From positions 1 to 57,383 of the forward strand of contig JAMOSZ010000008.1 of the NCBI GenBank assembly GCA_027062625.1: 57,383 nt of DNA, in the 5' to 3' direction. Positions within the stretch are counted from its first letter, which is position 1. The number at the start of each line of letters is the position of its first letter. Below, piece by piece: positions 17,750-26,441 of this stretch. The notes under the pieces were generated by a model, which did not search any database, was not told the origin of the DNA, and worked only from the letters and a program-made list of their open reading frames with translations. The stretch is from Nautiliaceae bacterium. Its GTDB lineage: Bacteria > Campylobacterota > Campylobacteria > Campylobacterales > Nautiliaceae. Position numbers and translations under genes: made by a program.

Positions 17750-19137
17750 TTTAGAAACGATGTCGCACCTCCCCCCATTAAAGTTTTTAAATCATTGTCT
17801 TTAAATTTGATACCAACTCCTAAAAAGAAGTTTCTTGCATTAGTATTTAAAATATTGTCAACTCCGGCTAAGAATTGGATATGTTTTAAATAAAGATATG
17901 AAACTCTTGCATTTAAGTGAGGCTTATCCCCTCTTGGGTCATTTTCGCTATTAAAATCATAAATTTCCGTTGAATAGACTACTTTATCGCTATTTGTAAA
18001 GTAATCCATTCCAACTCCACCTGTACTCTCAATAATACCCCCTCTTAATAAGACATTATTATATCTTTTTCCAATTTCAGCATTTATATAAAGCTTACTT
18101 TTATCCCCAGGACCAGTATAAAGATAATCTTTTCTTGACGTTATCCCAAGGATATAATATTTAGTTGGATTTGGAAGATAAGCTATATTTGCTGTTGTAA
18201 GATAAGTTGAATCGTTTAAGAGATAAGAACTTGAAATATCTACTAAAATTTGAGAACGATTAAGAGAAGCTAAAAAATTATCAATCTTTTTAAAGCTACT
18301 ACTTCCATTTGCAAAAAAGTCTTTTGCTTTTACAATAGTTTCATTAAGAGGTTTTTTATTACTTTCTAAAATATCATTTGCATTCTCTCCAACCTTAATA
18401 TATTCATCAGCAAGTTTAGATACTTTTATCTTTAATGTATTAACTAATTCATTTGAAGAAGCAACAAGCTTATCTACTTTATTAAGAATTTTTGGAACTT
18501 TTCTTTTTAAACTATCTCCTGTTGCTTTATATGAAAGAATTAAAGCATTTGTATTATCTAAAATCTTTGGCAGTTTATTTTGAGTCGTAGCAAGTATATT
18601 ATCAAGTTTTTTACTTGCAAGTTTTACATTCCTTAGTGTTTTTTGAATATTTTCAATTGCTTCTTGATTTAAAGTAGTATTTAATTTTTTAATTAAAACT
18701 CTTACATCATCAACCGCTTTATTAATATTACTCATTACATCATCCATTGAAGGAGTTTGAACAAATTTTGAAATTACATCTCCTGGTTTTAGATACTCTT
18801 TTGAATTTGACGGAATAATCTTTAAATATTTCCCACCTAAAACATTATCTTGTGCAAGAGTAACTTCTGAACCAACTGGAATTTTTACTCCTTTTTTGAT
18901 AAGAAGCTTTAACTTAACCCCATTATCTAAAAGCTGCATATTATCAACAGCTCCAACCTTCACTCCTCTTAATTTTACCTTTGATTTTTTACTAAGCCCA
19001 CTTGCATCATTTACAATTGCATAAATTACATATCCTCTCTCTTTTAAAGATTCCAATGTCTTTATCTGAAAAGTCATAAAAATCAATGATATAAGCCCTA
19101 AAAATATAAAAAGTCCTACTTTTAATTCTGTTTTCAT
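17746..19137 (-). CDS. mlaD: MCE/MlaD-family lipid transport protein with C-terminal beta-strand domain
   Basis: 463 aa. One N-terminal membrane helix (about 7-26), then an MCE domain (about 37-115; NDASGLSKKSKVKLRGVKVGAVDNM and GGKYLKIIPS), a long helical region (about 130-280) and a C-terminal 160-residue part rich in alternating beta strands (VLLRGGIIESTGGVGMDYF, HLNARVSYLYLKHIQFLAGVD, NFFLGVGIKF). It belongs to the long MlaD-like proteins of delta/epsilon lineages, anchored in the inner membrane and moving phospholipids between membranes. The usual permease and ATPase (MlaE/MlaF) are not adjacent; lptD is. The gene starts 3 bp after the lptD stop, suggesting co-expression of envelope functions. 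Confidence 0.85.
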   Translation of the reverse strand: MKTELKVGLFIFLGLISLIFMTFQIKTLESLKERGYVIYAIVNDASGLSKKSKVKLRGVKVGAVDNMQLLDNGVKLKLLIKKGVKIPVGSEVTLAQDNVLGGKYLKIIPSNSKEYLKPGDVISKFVQTPSMDDVMSNINKAVDDVRVLIKKLNTTLNQEAIENIQKTLRNVKLASKKLDNILATTQNKLPKILDNTNALILSYKATGDSLKRKVPKILNKVDKLVASSNELVNTLKIKVSKLADEYIKVGENANDILESNKKPLNETIVKAKDFFANGSSSFKKIDNFLASLNRSQILVDISSSYLLNDSTYLTTANIAYLPNPTKYYILGITSRKDYLYTGPGDKSKLYINAEIGKRYNNVLLRGGIIESTGGVGMDYFTNSDKVVYSTEIYDFNSENDPRGDKPHLNARVSYLYLKHIQFLAGVDNILNTNARNFFLGVGIKFKDNDLKTLMGGGATSFLK

Positions 19138-19140
19138 TTG

Positions 19141-21132
19141 CTACTCCACTTGAATACTCTGTTTTATACCTCCAATTGGGTAAAAATTGATATTAAACTT
19201 TACCAAATAATTCTTAAAATAAGAAATTCCATTCTCTTTTAAAACCGGAGTTCTCATCTCTTTTACTTCAAAATTATATTGCCAACATCTTTTTTTTAAA
19301 CTAACTCCAACTAAAAAATATTTATAATAACTATTCTCTAAGTCGTAATTATACTCAAAATAGTATTTTTTATAAGCCGAGATTCTTTTTGAAAGCCTAA
19401 GAGTATAAGATGAAGATGTCTTTTCTTTATCAAAAGAGTAAAAATGAGATAATTTCATCTCAAAACTTCCAAGCAAAAAATCTATAAAAAAACTATTATA
19501 AGTTGTTCGTTTTAAATACCAATTAAACCTATTTCTATCACTTATTTTTACATCGCCTTTTTTTAAATTAACACTATTTTCCATAACTTCACTCTTACCC
19601 TTAAAATCAAAATTTTCATTAAAAGTATGTTCTAAGGTAAAATCTTCTTTACTAAACATCTGATATAAAAATAGATTAACTGAATTATCCATCTTTGTAT
19701 AATTAAAAAGAGTAGTGTTATTTTCGCTCTCTTTTAAATATTGCTTAAAATTAATAGAGAGTGCTGGATTTATAATATGAATATAATTTTTACCCTCTTT
19801 TGCAAGAGAGTTATATACCTTAAAAGTCCCAAAAAATTGATAAAAGTATTGAGGAGGAATATTTGAATTATAATAATTTCCTCCAACATAATTAAAAGTC
19901 TCATCATACTTAAATTTTAAATACCCATCAAAAAGAGTCTTATAATAAGAAATAGGCATATTCAAAGAAACTTGATAAAACTTTTGAGGTTTTGAGTAGT
20001 AATTATAATAATTTACATCAAAAGAGTTTAAAAAATAACCACTCTTACTCTCAAACTTATGAAAATTTAGTTGAGGTAAAAGTTGAAGGGTATCATTATT
20101 TGAGATTTTCGTAGTATCAAGAAAATATTTATTATAAATACCAAAAAAGTATTTCTTACCAATAGGAGTTATATAATTTATTTTAGAAGTTACAATTTTA
20201 TCAACAAGATAAGAAGTATCAAAAGTGTAATTATAAGCATTAAGGTAAAAATAATCTACATCATTGGCATACTTAACATTAGCATATAACTTATCTTTAT
20301 CATTTAAAATATGGCTTCTTTTATATAAAATTTCAAACCCATAGTGCTTTTTGTGAGCTAAATTATATTTATAATAAAATTTATCAAAATCAATAAACTC
20401 CCCAAATCTAATCTCTCCAAAGTCATAAGGAGATGTTAAAAATCTAAATGTATTATAAACTCCCCTACCTCTAAATGTCCTAATTGTTGGAGTTATCTCA
20501 AAATCTGCGTGAGGACCAAGAACAAAATAGATAGGTTGAGAGTATAAGAATCCTTCTCTTCCAGAAAATCCAACATAAGGTCTTAAAAATCCGCTTCTTC
20601 TATGCTTATCCAAAGAGTTTGTATAAAATGGCCAATAAAAAATAGGCACATTATGAAGATATAAAACTACATTATAAAGTTTCATATACTTTGTTTTTTT
20701 ATTATAACTACCACTACTACTTTTTAAATACCAATCAGGATTTTCTATACAACAACTTGAAAAAATTATATTTTTTAATTTAACTTTATCCTTTTTAAAC
20801 TTACCCCTTAAAGCCTTAAACCACATCTCATTTGAAGTATCAACTAAAAATATACTATTTAAAACACTTTTCTTTGCAAAATAAATCTCAGCCCTATTTG
20901 CTAAGATAGAAACATTTTTATAAAAAACAACCACATCCTTTTCTAAAATCGCTTTTTTTTGATTTTTATAGATTATAGCTTTTTTAGCTTCAATAATATA
21001 ATTCTTATAAAAAATAACCGGCTTATCAAGGTAGATAGTTGAATTTTTATCTATTGCTTTGGTAGCAAAAATAATTGCACTCTTTGCAAACAAAAAAGAA
21101 GTAAAAAAAAGAAAACTAATTATCCTCAACAA
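19141..21132 (-). CDS. lptD: LPS-assembly outer-membrane protein LptD
   Basis: 663 aa, beginning with a signal peptide (MLRIISFLFFTSFLFA). An N-terminal OstA/LptA-like beta-jellyroll follows (KAIIYKNQKKAILEKDVVVFYKNVSILANRAEIYF), then a large C-terminal barrel rich in aromatic strands. Cysteines occur as a CC pair near residue 126 (FSSCCIENPDW) and one in the C-terminal part (KKRCWQYNFEV), which could form the inter-domain disulfide typical of LptD. PVIFYKN and the YWPFYTNSLDKHRRSGFLRPYVGFS segment match the start of the LptD domain. It inserts lipooligosaccharide into the outer leaflet together with LptE, which is not seen here. It overlaps the RDD gene by 17 bp. Confidence 0.92.
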   Translation of the reverse strand: MLRIISFLFFTSFLFAKSAIIFATKAIDKNSTIYLDKPVIFYKNYIIEAKKAIIYKNQKKAILEKDVVVFYKNVSILANRAEIYFAKKSVLNSIFLVDTSNEMWFKALRGKFKKDKVKLKNIIFSSCCIENPDWYLKSSSGSYNKKTKYMKLYNVVLYLHNVPIFYWPFYTNSLDKHRRSGFLRPYVGFSGREGFLYSQPIYFVLGPHADFEITPTIRTFRGRGVYNTFRFLTSPYDFGEIRFGEFIDFDKFYYKYNLAHKKHYGFEILYKRSHILNDKDKLYANVKYANDVDYFYLNAYNYTFDTSYLVDKIVTSKINYITPIGKKYFFGIYNKYFLDTTKISNNDTLQLLPQLNFHKFESKSGYFLNSFDVNYYNYYSKPQKFYQVSLNMPISYYKTLFDGYLKFKYDETFNYVGGNYYNSNIPPQYFYQFFGTFKVYNSLAKEGKNYIHIINPALSINFKQYLKESENNTTLFNYTKMDNSVNLFLYQMFSKEDFTLEHTFNENFDFKGKSEVMENSVNLKKGDVKISDRNRFNWYLKRTTYNSFFIDFLLGSFEMKLSHFYSFDKEKTSSSYTLRLSKRISAYKKYYFEYNYDLENSYYKYFLVGVSLKKRCWQYNFEVKEMRTPVLKENGISYFKNYLVKFNINFYPIGGIKQSIQVE

Positions 21133-21562
21133 CTACACATCTCCCAGCTATATCATGAATTGCTCTATTAAAAGGGTCAAAAATCGCATACATCACCCCA
21201 AGATATAAAAACATCTCATCAAAGTTTCTAATCAAACTCCTAACAAAAGCACTACTCCAAGAAGGCGTACTTAGAGTCTTAATATCAACTACTTTTATTT
21301 TTGTAATCATTTTACCAATTGTTTTACCATATAACGCTACAAAAATCCAATGATAAAGGGTATAAGCAATAAACACATAAACAAAAAGAGAATCAATAAG
21401 CACAATCATTTCATCATAAGTTTTAATTTGGCTAAACGAATCAATAAACGCCAAAAATATAATTAAACTAACAAGAAAATCATCTATACTCATTGAAATA
21501 ATTCTTTTAGTAAGAGAAGCGACTCTAAGCCCCTCTCTTTTTAGCCTAACTTCTAAATCCAT
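21116..21562 (-). CDS. RDD-family membrane protein
   Basis: 148 aa with an RDD domain: an early Arg (SLTKRIISMSIDDFLVSLII) and Asp (MSIDD) bracket the first helix, and three to four hydrophobic segments follow with the typical GKTIGKMITKIKVVD stretch between helices. RDD proteins are small inner-membrane proteins of mostly unknown function; some have been linked to sodium/proton exchange. It starts on the last base of the purD stop and overlaps lptD, an arrangement (purD-RDD-lptD) that I recall from other Campylobacterota. A specific role in envelope biogenesis is unproven. Confidence 0.85.
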   Translation of the reverse strand: MDLEVRLKREGLRVASLTKRIISMSIDDFLVSLIIFLAFIDSFSQIKTYDEMIVLIDSLFVYVFIAYTLYHWIFVALYGKTIGKMITKIKVVDIKTLSTPSWSSAFVRSLIRNFDEMFLYLGVMYAIFDPFNRAIHDIAGRCVVVEDN

Positions 21563-22818
21563 TACTTCTCCAAAGCTTGATATGCTATATCACGTCTATA
21601 TTTTTTCCCATCAAAATGAACTCTATCTACAATCTTATAAGCTTCATCCCTTGCCTCTTTTACATCTTTTCCAAATCCAACGCAAACTAAAACTCTACCA
21701 CCCGTTGCCATTAATTTTCCATCAATCTTTTTAACTCCGGCATATGCTATATATCCATTACAATCACTTAAATCATCTACTTTAATTTCAGCTGGTTCAC
21801 TGCTTGAATACGGATAATTTTTGCTCGCACAAACAACCCCGACTGCTACCATATCCTTTATTTTTACATCAATTTTATCAAGCTGTTTTGTAGCTGCGTT
21901 TTTAAACATATCATATAAACTGCTATCAATTAAAGCCATAAGCTCCTCACACTCTGGGTCTCCAAATCTTACATTATATTCAAGTACATACGGCTCATTA
22001 TCCACAATCATAAGTCCTATAAACAATACTCCCTCAAACGGAGCTTTTTCTTCTTGCATTCCTTTTAAGGTTGGGCGAATAATTTTTGTCTTTACCTTTT
22101 CATAAATTTCTGGCGTTGCAAGAGGCGTTGGTGCATATGCTCCCATTCCACCGGTATTTGGTCCTCTGTCTCCATCAAGAAGTCTTTTGTGGTCTTGGGC
22201 TGCTGGAAGCAAAACAAAATCCTCGCCATCACAAATTGCAAACATACTAAGCTCATACCCATCTAAAAACTCTTCTATAATTACCCTCTTACCAGCTTCA
22301 CCAAACATCTCACCGCTAAGCATCCCATCAACCGCTTTTTTAGCATCTTCTTTTGACTCAGCAATAATCACTCCTTTTCCCGCACAAAGTCCATCAGCCT
22401 TTATTACAATAGGAGTCTTTTTACACTCATCTATAAATTTATACGCCTCTTCTTTATTTGAAGTTTCAATATATTTTGCAGTAGGGATATTATATTTTTT
22501 TAAAAAGTTTTTCATATAAACTTTACTACCTTCAAGCTGCGCAGCCTTTTTACTTGGACCAAAAATTGTAAGCCCTTCTTCTTTAAAAACATCAACAATT
22601 CCTCTAACCAACGGGTCTTCTGGACCAACAATCGTAAGGTCAATACTGTTTTCTTTTGCCCACTTTGCTAATTCTTTAAAATCTTTTATATCAATATTTG
22701 TAGCAAACTCTTCTGTTGCCCCATTTCCTGGTGCATAAAAAATTTCTGCCTCATCTTTTAAAAAATATCCAATACTATACTCTCTTCCACCACTTCCTAT
22801 AATTAAAACTCTTTTCAT
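21562..22818 (-). CDS. purD: Phosphoribosylamine--glycine ligase (GAR synthetase)
   Basis: A 418-aa ATP-grasp enzyme of de novo purine synthesis that joins glycine to 5-phosphoribosylamine. Clear landmarks are the N-terminal [26 protein letters not shown], the ATP-grasp [15 protein letters not shown], the PurD signature [19 protein letters not shown], and the metal-binding [14 protein letters not shown]. It heads the minus-strand run down to murC. A TATAAT on the minus strand lies 20-25 bp upstream of the ATG, with AAAAAGGGAG as ribosome site. Confidence 0.97.
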   Translation of the reverse strand: MKRVLIIGSGGREYSIGYFLKDEAEIFYAPGNGATEEFATNIDIKDFKELAKWAKENSIDLTIVGPEDPLVRGIVDVFKEEGLTIFGPSKKAAQLEGSKVYMKNFLKKYNIPTAKYIETSNKEEAYKFIDECKKTPIVIKADGLCAGKGVIIAESKEDAKKAVDGMLSGEMFGEAGKRVIIEEFLDGYELSMFAICDGEDFVLLPAAQDHKRLLDGDRGPNTGGMGAYAPTPLATPEIYEKVKTKIIRPTLKGMQEEKAPFEGVLFIGLMIVDNEPYVLEYNVRFGDPECEELMALIDSSLYDMFKNAATKQLDKIDVKIKDMVAVGVVCASKNYPYSSSEPAEIKVDDLSDCNGYIAYAGVKKIDGKLMATGGRVLVCVGFGKDVKEARDEAYKIVDRVHFDGKKYRRDIAYQALEK

Positions 22819-22837
22819 TATCTCCCTTTTTAATGAA

Positions 22838-22843
22838 ATTATA
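22838..22843 (-). promoter_or_regulatory. Putative -10 box for the purD-to-murC operon
   Basis: Minus-strand TATAAT (complement of ATTATA) sits about 20 bp upstream of the purD ATG and directly against the stop codon of the DUF2628-like gene, leaving room only for a very short leader with AAAAAGGGAG. Confidence 0.6.
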
Positions 22844-23320
22844 TCATTTTAATTTTGCTCCACTAACCAATGCAAATATCCAAGGCCAAATTAAAAATAA
22901 AATAATCAAAATAGCTAAAATAACCGGCCAAAGTTTTGGCTTTGCTCTACTTTTTAAACACTCAATATCATCCTTGCAATAATCCCTATCCCTATCAAAC
23001 TTATTTAAATATAAAAAATAGTAACAAAACCCGCTAAGCAACGAATTTATCAAAAAAATAACTCCCAATACAATCAAAGGATGAAATTTTGCATAAGCTA
23101 AAATATAGCCAACCATCAAAGAAGCAACCAAAACCCCCATTGCTTCAATGCTCATTCTTCTATACAAAAGATAAAACCACCCAAACAAAAACGCAAACAT
23201 ATTAAAAACTATCTTACACTTCCCAAGTCCATCATCTCTTATAATCTTACTAAACGCCTCTTCATCCTTTAAAGATAAATTAAAATAACTCTTCTTCAAA
23301 AGAGTCAAAACTCTATTCAT
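22844..23320 (-). CDS. DUF2628-like multi-pass membrane protein
   Basis: 158 aa with four hydrophobic segments (about 38-55, 62-80, 82-105 and 132-152) and charged termini. The segment [23 protein letters not shown] resembles the signature of DUF2628 proteins (an Ala-Phe-Leu-Phe-Gly core, an aromatic stretch, then Tyr-Arg-Lys/Arg-Met). Two cysteines lie in a polar loop ([11 protein letters not shown]), too sparse to claim a metal site. Function is unknown. Its ATG overlaps the TGA of the 58-aa membrane gene upstream (ATGA), so the two form a small operon just before purD. Confidence 0.7.
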   Translation of the reverse strand: MNRVLTLLKKSYFNLSLKDEEAFSKIIRDDGLGKCKIVFNMFAFLFGWFYLLYRRMSIEAMGVLVASLMVGYILAYAKFHPLIVLGVIFLINSLLSGFCYYFLYLNKFDRDRDYCKDDIECLKSRAKPKLWPVILAILIILFLIWPWIFALVSGAKLK

Positions 23321-23493
23321 CTATATCCTTTTATAAAAGTTTTATAATAATCCCAAGTAGCAAGGCTCAAAAGCCCAATTACAGGGGAGAACAATACCGA
23401 AATTAACAAAAACACCCACGGATTATAATTTAACCTAAACGCAAGATAAGCAATCGCACTTGCCATAACCATCCAAATTAAAATCCAACCCAT
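23317..23493 (-). CDS. Small two-helix membrane protein (58 aa), unannotated
   Basis: Too short for the ORF track but well supported. ATG at 23493 is preceded by a strong AAAAAAGGAAAAGA ribosome site and a minus-strand TATAAT. The 58-residue product opens MGWILIWMVMASAIAYLAF, followed by a short polar turn (RLNYNPW) and a second hydrophobic stretch VFLLISVLFSPVIGLLSL, ending in a basic tail. The TGA overlaps the ATG of the DUF2628-like gene, so the two are translationally coupled. I do not recognise a family; the LNYNPW-F-FSPVIG-L pattern resembles small membrane proteins found beside multi-pass ones. Confidence 0.72.
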   Translation of the reverse strand: MGWILIWMVMASAIAYLAFRLNYNPWVFLLISVLFSPVIGLLSLATWDYYKTFIKGYR

Positions 23494-23514
23494 TCTTTTC
23501 CTTTTTTAGTTAAA

Positions 23515-23522
23515 ATTATATT
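23515..23522. promoter_or_regulatory. Overlapping divergent -10 boxes (58-aa gene / dihydroorotase-like gene)
   Basis: Minus-strand TATAAT (complement of 23515-23520) precedes the 58-aa gene by 21 bp. Plus-strand TATATT (23517-23522) precedes the dihydroorotase-like ATG at 23538. The two hexamers share four bases, so only one polymerase could open this segment at a time. Confidence 0.5.
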
Positions 23523-23537
23523 TAAAAAAGGCTGATT

Positions 23538-24527
23538 ATGAGAATACAAGTGCCAAAAAGTTTTGATTTAAACATAAAAAACTCAGAAAGCGTAGGAAGA
23601 ATAGCAGCAGCTGCAAGAAACGGAGGAGTTGAGGCTGCTTTAATGATACCAAAACATAAACCAATCTATGACAAACTCCACTTAGCTTACAATCTAAAAA
23701 GGGCAAACGAAGAAAATTTCAATCTTTTTGTAGCAATTGAAGGGATACACGAAAACAGACTTAGCGAGATTTCAGTTTTAAAAAGTAAAGGTGCAAGTGC
23801 AATTTATATAAACTCAGATGAAGATATGAACTTAATAAAAAGGATTTTTGAATATGGAGAGTTTCTTAATATCCCAATTTTTGTAAACTGTAATAATAAA
23901 TCATTAAGTAGTGGAGTTATGAATGATAGTGAAGTTGCTTATCTGCTTGGGGTTAGTGGCATACCAAATTATGCTGAGAGTATTGAAGTAGCAAAAATTT
24001 ATGAATTATCAAAACATTTTAATACAAAAGTAGTCTTTCAAAGTATAACAACAAAAGAGTCTCTTGAAATATTAAAAAATAAACCATCAAACATCTTTAT
24101 AGATATATGTATTGATAATTTATACTTTACAGATGAAAACCTAAAAGAGTTCAATACTCTTTATAAAACTTTTCCTCCTCTAAGAAGCAAAGAAGATAAA
24201 GAAGCGTTACTTAAAGCTTGCCAAGAAGAGCTTATTGATTTCATCTCTTCAAACCATATCGCTACAAATCAAAAAGATATCCCTTTTGAAGAAGCTGAAT
24301 TTGGAATTAGCAAACTTGACATTTTTACTCAACTTGCCTACTCCCTCCCAATAGACCATAAAATTATTACTAAATTAATCTCAACAAACCCAGCTAAACT
24401 TTTTGGATACAAAATAAAAGAAAAAATTACCCTTGAATTCAAAGAAGAAGAAGAAATAAATCCTCAAAACTTCGCAAGCAAAGGTAAAAACTGCCCATAT
24501 AAAAAAGTAAAAGTTAAAATAGTTTAG
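23538..24527 (+). CDS. Dihydroorotase-like protein, probably non-catalytic
   Basis: 329-aa amidohydrolase-fold protein of the long (class I-type) dihydroorotase branch. Recognisable landmarks are VAYLLGVSGIPNYAESIEVAKIYELS, FPPLRSKEDKEALL, and IATNQKDIPFEEAEFGISKLD, followed by the C-terminal NPAKLFGY and ASKGKNCPYK. The metal ligands are missing: no N-terminal HxH before the first barrel strand, and the usual DHAPH segment is replaced by NHIATN. It therefore resembles the inactive PyrC' subunits that scaffold aspartate transcarbamoylase in some bacteria. An equivalent partner role with PyrB is inference, and pyrB is not nearby. Confidence 0.75.
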   Translation: MRIQVPKSFDLNIKNSESVGRIAAAARNGGVEAALMIPKHKPIYDKLHLAYNLKRANEENFNLFVAIEGIHENRLSEISVLKSKGASAIYINSDEDMNLIKRIFEYGEFLNIPIFVNCNNKSLSSGVMNDSEVAYLLGVSGIPNYAESIEVAKIYELSKHFNTKVVFQSITTKESLEILKNKPSNIFIDICIDNLYFTDENLKEFNTLYKTFPPLRSKEDKEALLKACQEELIDFISSNHIATNQKDIPFEEAEFGISKLDIFTQLAYSLPIDHKIITKLISTNPAKLFGYKIKEKITLEFKEEEEINPQNFASKGKNCPYKKVKVKIV

Positions 24528-24582
24528 CCAACTTCTATCAAGTCACTTTATAATTTTTATTTACTTTTTCTCTTCTTTGTGC

Positions 24583-24610
24583 TATAATAGTCAAAATTTT
24601 AAGGAGGGGG
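24583..24610 (+). promoter_or_regulatory. Promoter -10 and ribosome site of the AmmeMemoRadiSam pair
   Basis: TATAAT at 24583-24588 lies in a T-rich tract (TTACTTTTTCTCTTC upstream), followed by an unusually strong AAGGAGGGGG at 24601-24610 directly before the ATG at 24612. Confidence 0.65.
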
Positions 24611-24611
24611 A

Positions 24612-25613
24612 ATGCAATATTATGAACCACTTGAAAATGGAAAAATAAGATGTCTTTTGTGTCGTCACCATTGTATTTTAAAAGAAGGTCAAGTTGGAAT
24701 TTGTGGAGTTAATAAAAACGAAGGTGGTAAACTTGTAAATTTAGTATATGGACATCCAAGCTCAATTAATGTTGATCCAATTGAGAAAAAACCACTTTTT
24801 CACTTCTTACCGGGAAGTGCTGTGCTTAGTTTTGGGACTGTTGGATGTAACTTTAAATGCCCATTTTGTCAAAACTGGCAAATAGCTCATACCAATAGAG
24901 TAAATAATTCTATTTATGTATCGCCTAAGGAGATGGTGAATTTAGCAATAAAATATAACTGCAAATCAATTGCTTATACCTATAATGAACCAAGTATTTT
25001 TTATCCATATGCAAGAGATGTTGGAATTTTAGCCAAAGAAAAAGGCTTAAAAAATGTATTTGTAACAAATGGATTTGAAAGCGTTTATGAAATTGAGGAT
25101 ATGAAAAATTGGGTAGACGCTTGCAATGTGGATTTAAAAAGTTTTAAACCTGAATACTATAAAAAAGTACTAAAAGGGAATCTTGAAGATGTCCTTGATA
25201 CAATAAAAAGATTACATAAGGTAGGAATTTGGCAAGAGATTACAACTCTTATAGTCCCAAATGATAATGACAGTGATGAAGAGTTAACCCAAATAGCTAC
25301 GTTTATTGCAAGTGTAGGCAAAGAGATTCCTTGGCATATTACACGATTTCATCCAGATTACAAAGTCCAAGACAAACCCCCAACTCCAATTGAGACTATG
25401 ATAAAAGCATACGAAATTGGAAAAAAAGCGGGGCTTAAATATGTATATTTTGGAAACATTGCAGCACCCGTTGTAACCTATTGTCCAAAATGCAATGAAG
25501 AGCTTATTGTTCGCTCAATTTACAAAGTAGAAAAAAACATCCTTGAAATTGATGAAAATGGAATAGCAAGATGTCCAAAATGTAAAGAAATTATTGAAGG
25601 AGTATGGAAATGA
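24612..25613 (+). CDS. amrS: AmmeMemoRadiSam system radical SAM enzyme
   Basis: 333-aa radical SAM protein related to pyruvate-formate-lyase activases. The cluster motif is CNFKCPFC (CxxxCxxC) in FGTVGCNFKCPFCQNWQ. The N-terminus carries a CRHHC pair and a CGVNKN segment, and the C-terminus a likely zinc ribbon, CPKC...CPKC. This is the AmrS architecture, which occurs with a MEMO-like protein (AmrB) and often an AMMECR1 protein (AmrA). Substrate and reaction are not established. The adjacent MEMO gene overlaps its stop codon; no AMMECR1 gene is in the window. Confidence 0.9.
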   Translation: MQYYEPLENGKIRCLLCRHHCILKEGQVGICGVNKNEGGKLVNLVYGHPSSINVDPIEKKPLFHFLPGSAVLSFGTVGCNFKCPFCQNWQIAHTNRVNNSIYVSPKEMVNLAIKYNCKSIAYTYNEPSIFYPYARDVGILAKEKGLKNVFVTNGFESVYEIEDMKNWVDACNVDLKSFKPEYYKKVLKGNLEDVLDTIKRLHKVGIWQEITTLIVPNDNDSDEELTQIATFIASVGKEIPWHITRFHPDYKVQDKPPTPIETMIKAYEIGKKAGLKYVYFGNIAAPVVTYCPKCNEELIVRSIYKVEKNILEIDENGIARCPKCKEIIEGVWK

Positions 25614-26401
25614 GAAAAGCATATTTTAAAGATTGGTATGGAGGAACTTGTGATAATGTAAAAGCATACATTGCTCACTTTAATAAAATAATTGATGAAA
25701 ATGTTGACCCTCAAAAAGCAAAAGAAGTTTTTTCTTTAATTCCAAAAGCCCTAATAGCACCACACGCTGGCTGGATGTATAGTGGATTTACTGCAAATTT
25801 TGCTTATAGAATCGCCCAAAACGCAAATCCAAAAAGAGTTGTAGTCATTGGACCAAGCCATAGAGTCCCTTTTAGAGGAATTTCCACAACTCTTGAAGAT
25901 AAATATGAGACCCCTTGTGGATTCTTGCCAATTGATAGGGCATTTGCGGCTGAGCTTATTGATAAATTTGGAGTAGTAAATTTTGAAGAAGTACATCAAG
26001 AACACTCAACAGAGGTTCAAATGCCTTTTATCCATCATTACTTTGGAGAAATTCCAGTAGTAGAGTTAATATATGGAGAGTACAAACCAGAGAAATTAAA
26101 AGATATTATTGAGTATGCAATTGAAAATAACTCCTTAGTAGTAATCTCAACTGACCTTAGTCACTATTACGATTTAAAAACGGCAAATGCACTTGATTAT
26201 AACTGCTTAGAAGCAGTCCAAAACCTTGATTTAGGAGCACTTGAAAAATGTGAAGCGTGTGGGAAAATAGGAATTGGAGGAATGATTATTGCCGCAAGTG
26301 AAATGGGACTTACTCCATTTATTGTAGATTATAGAACAAGTGCCGATGTTAGCGGAGATACAAAACAGGTTGTAGGATATATGAGTGCAATTTTTGTTTA
26401 A
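25610..26401 (+). CDS. amrB: AmmeMemoRadiSam system protein B (MEMO1 family)
   Basis: About 263 aa, MEMO/class III extradiol dioxygenase-like fold. Conserved segments include IAPHAGWMYSGFTANFAYR, VVIGPSHRVPFRG, the EHSTEVQMPF metal-region motif, VVISTDLSHYYDL, and CEACGKIGIGG. Histidines in APHAG, PSH, EHS and SHY are the expected metal and active-site positions. I prefer ATG 25610 to the track's 25604: 25610 forms an ATGA overlap with the radical SAM stop and lies 7 bp after AAGGAG, whereas 25604 would be only 1 bp away. Function is unknown; the genetic pairing suggests it acts on, or is modified by, the radical SAM enzyme. Confidence 0.9.
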   Translation: MRKAYFKDWYGGTCDNVKAYIAHFNKIIDENVDPQKAKEVFSLIPKALIAPHAGWMYSGFTANFAYRIAQNANPKRVVVIGPSHRVPFRGISTTLEDKYETPCGFLPIDRAFAAELIDKFGVVNFEEVHQEHSTEVQMPFIHHYFGEIPVVELIYGEYKPEKLKDIIEYAIENNSLVVISTDLSHYYDLKTANALDYNCLEAVQNLDLGALEKCEACGKIGIGGMIIAASEMGLTPFIVDYRTSADVSGDTKQVVGYMSAIFV

Positions 26402-26407
26402 TTTTGA

Positions 26408-26440
26408 TATAATTTCACTACTTTCATTATAGGAGGTAAG
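26408..26440 (+). promoter_or_regulatory. Promoter and strong ribosome site of the basic mini-gene
   Basis: TATAAT at 26408-26413 begins 7 bp after the MEMO-like stop codon and is followed by AGGAGGTAAG at 26431-26440, a near-perfect Shine-Dalgarno one base before the ATG at 26442. Confidence 0.6.
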
Positions 26441-26441
26441 A

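Noticed and set aside
24528-24611. Riboswitch or leader RNA before the radical SAM gene
   Set aside because: Only about 84 bp, T-rich, and the -10 lies close to the ribosome site, leaving no room for a structured leader.
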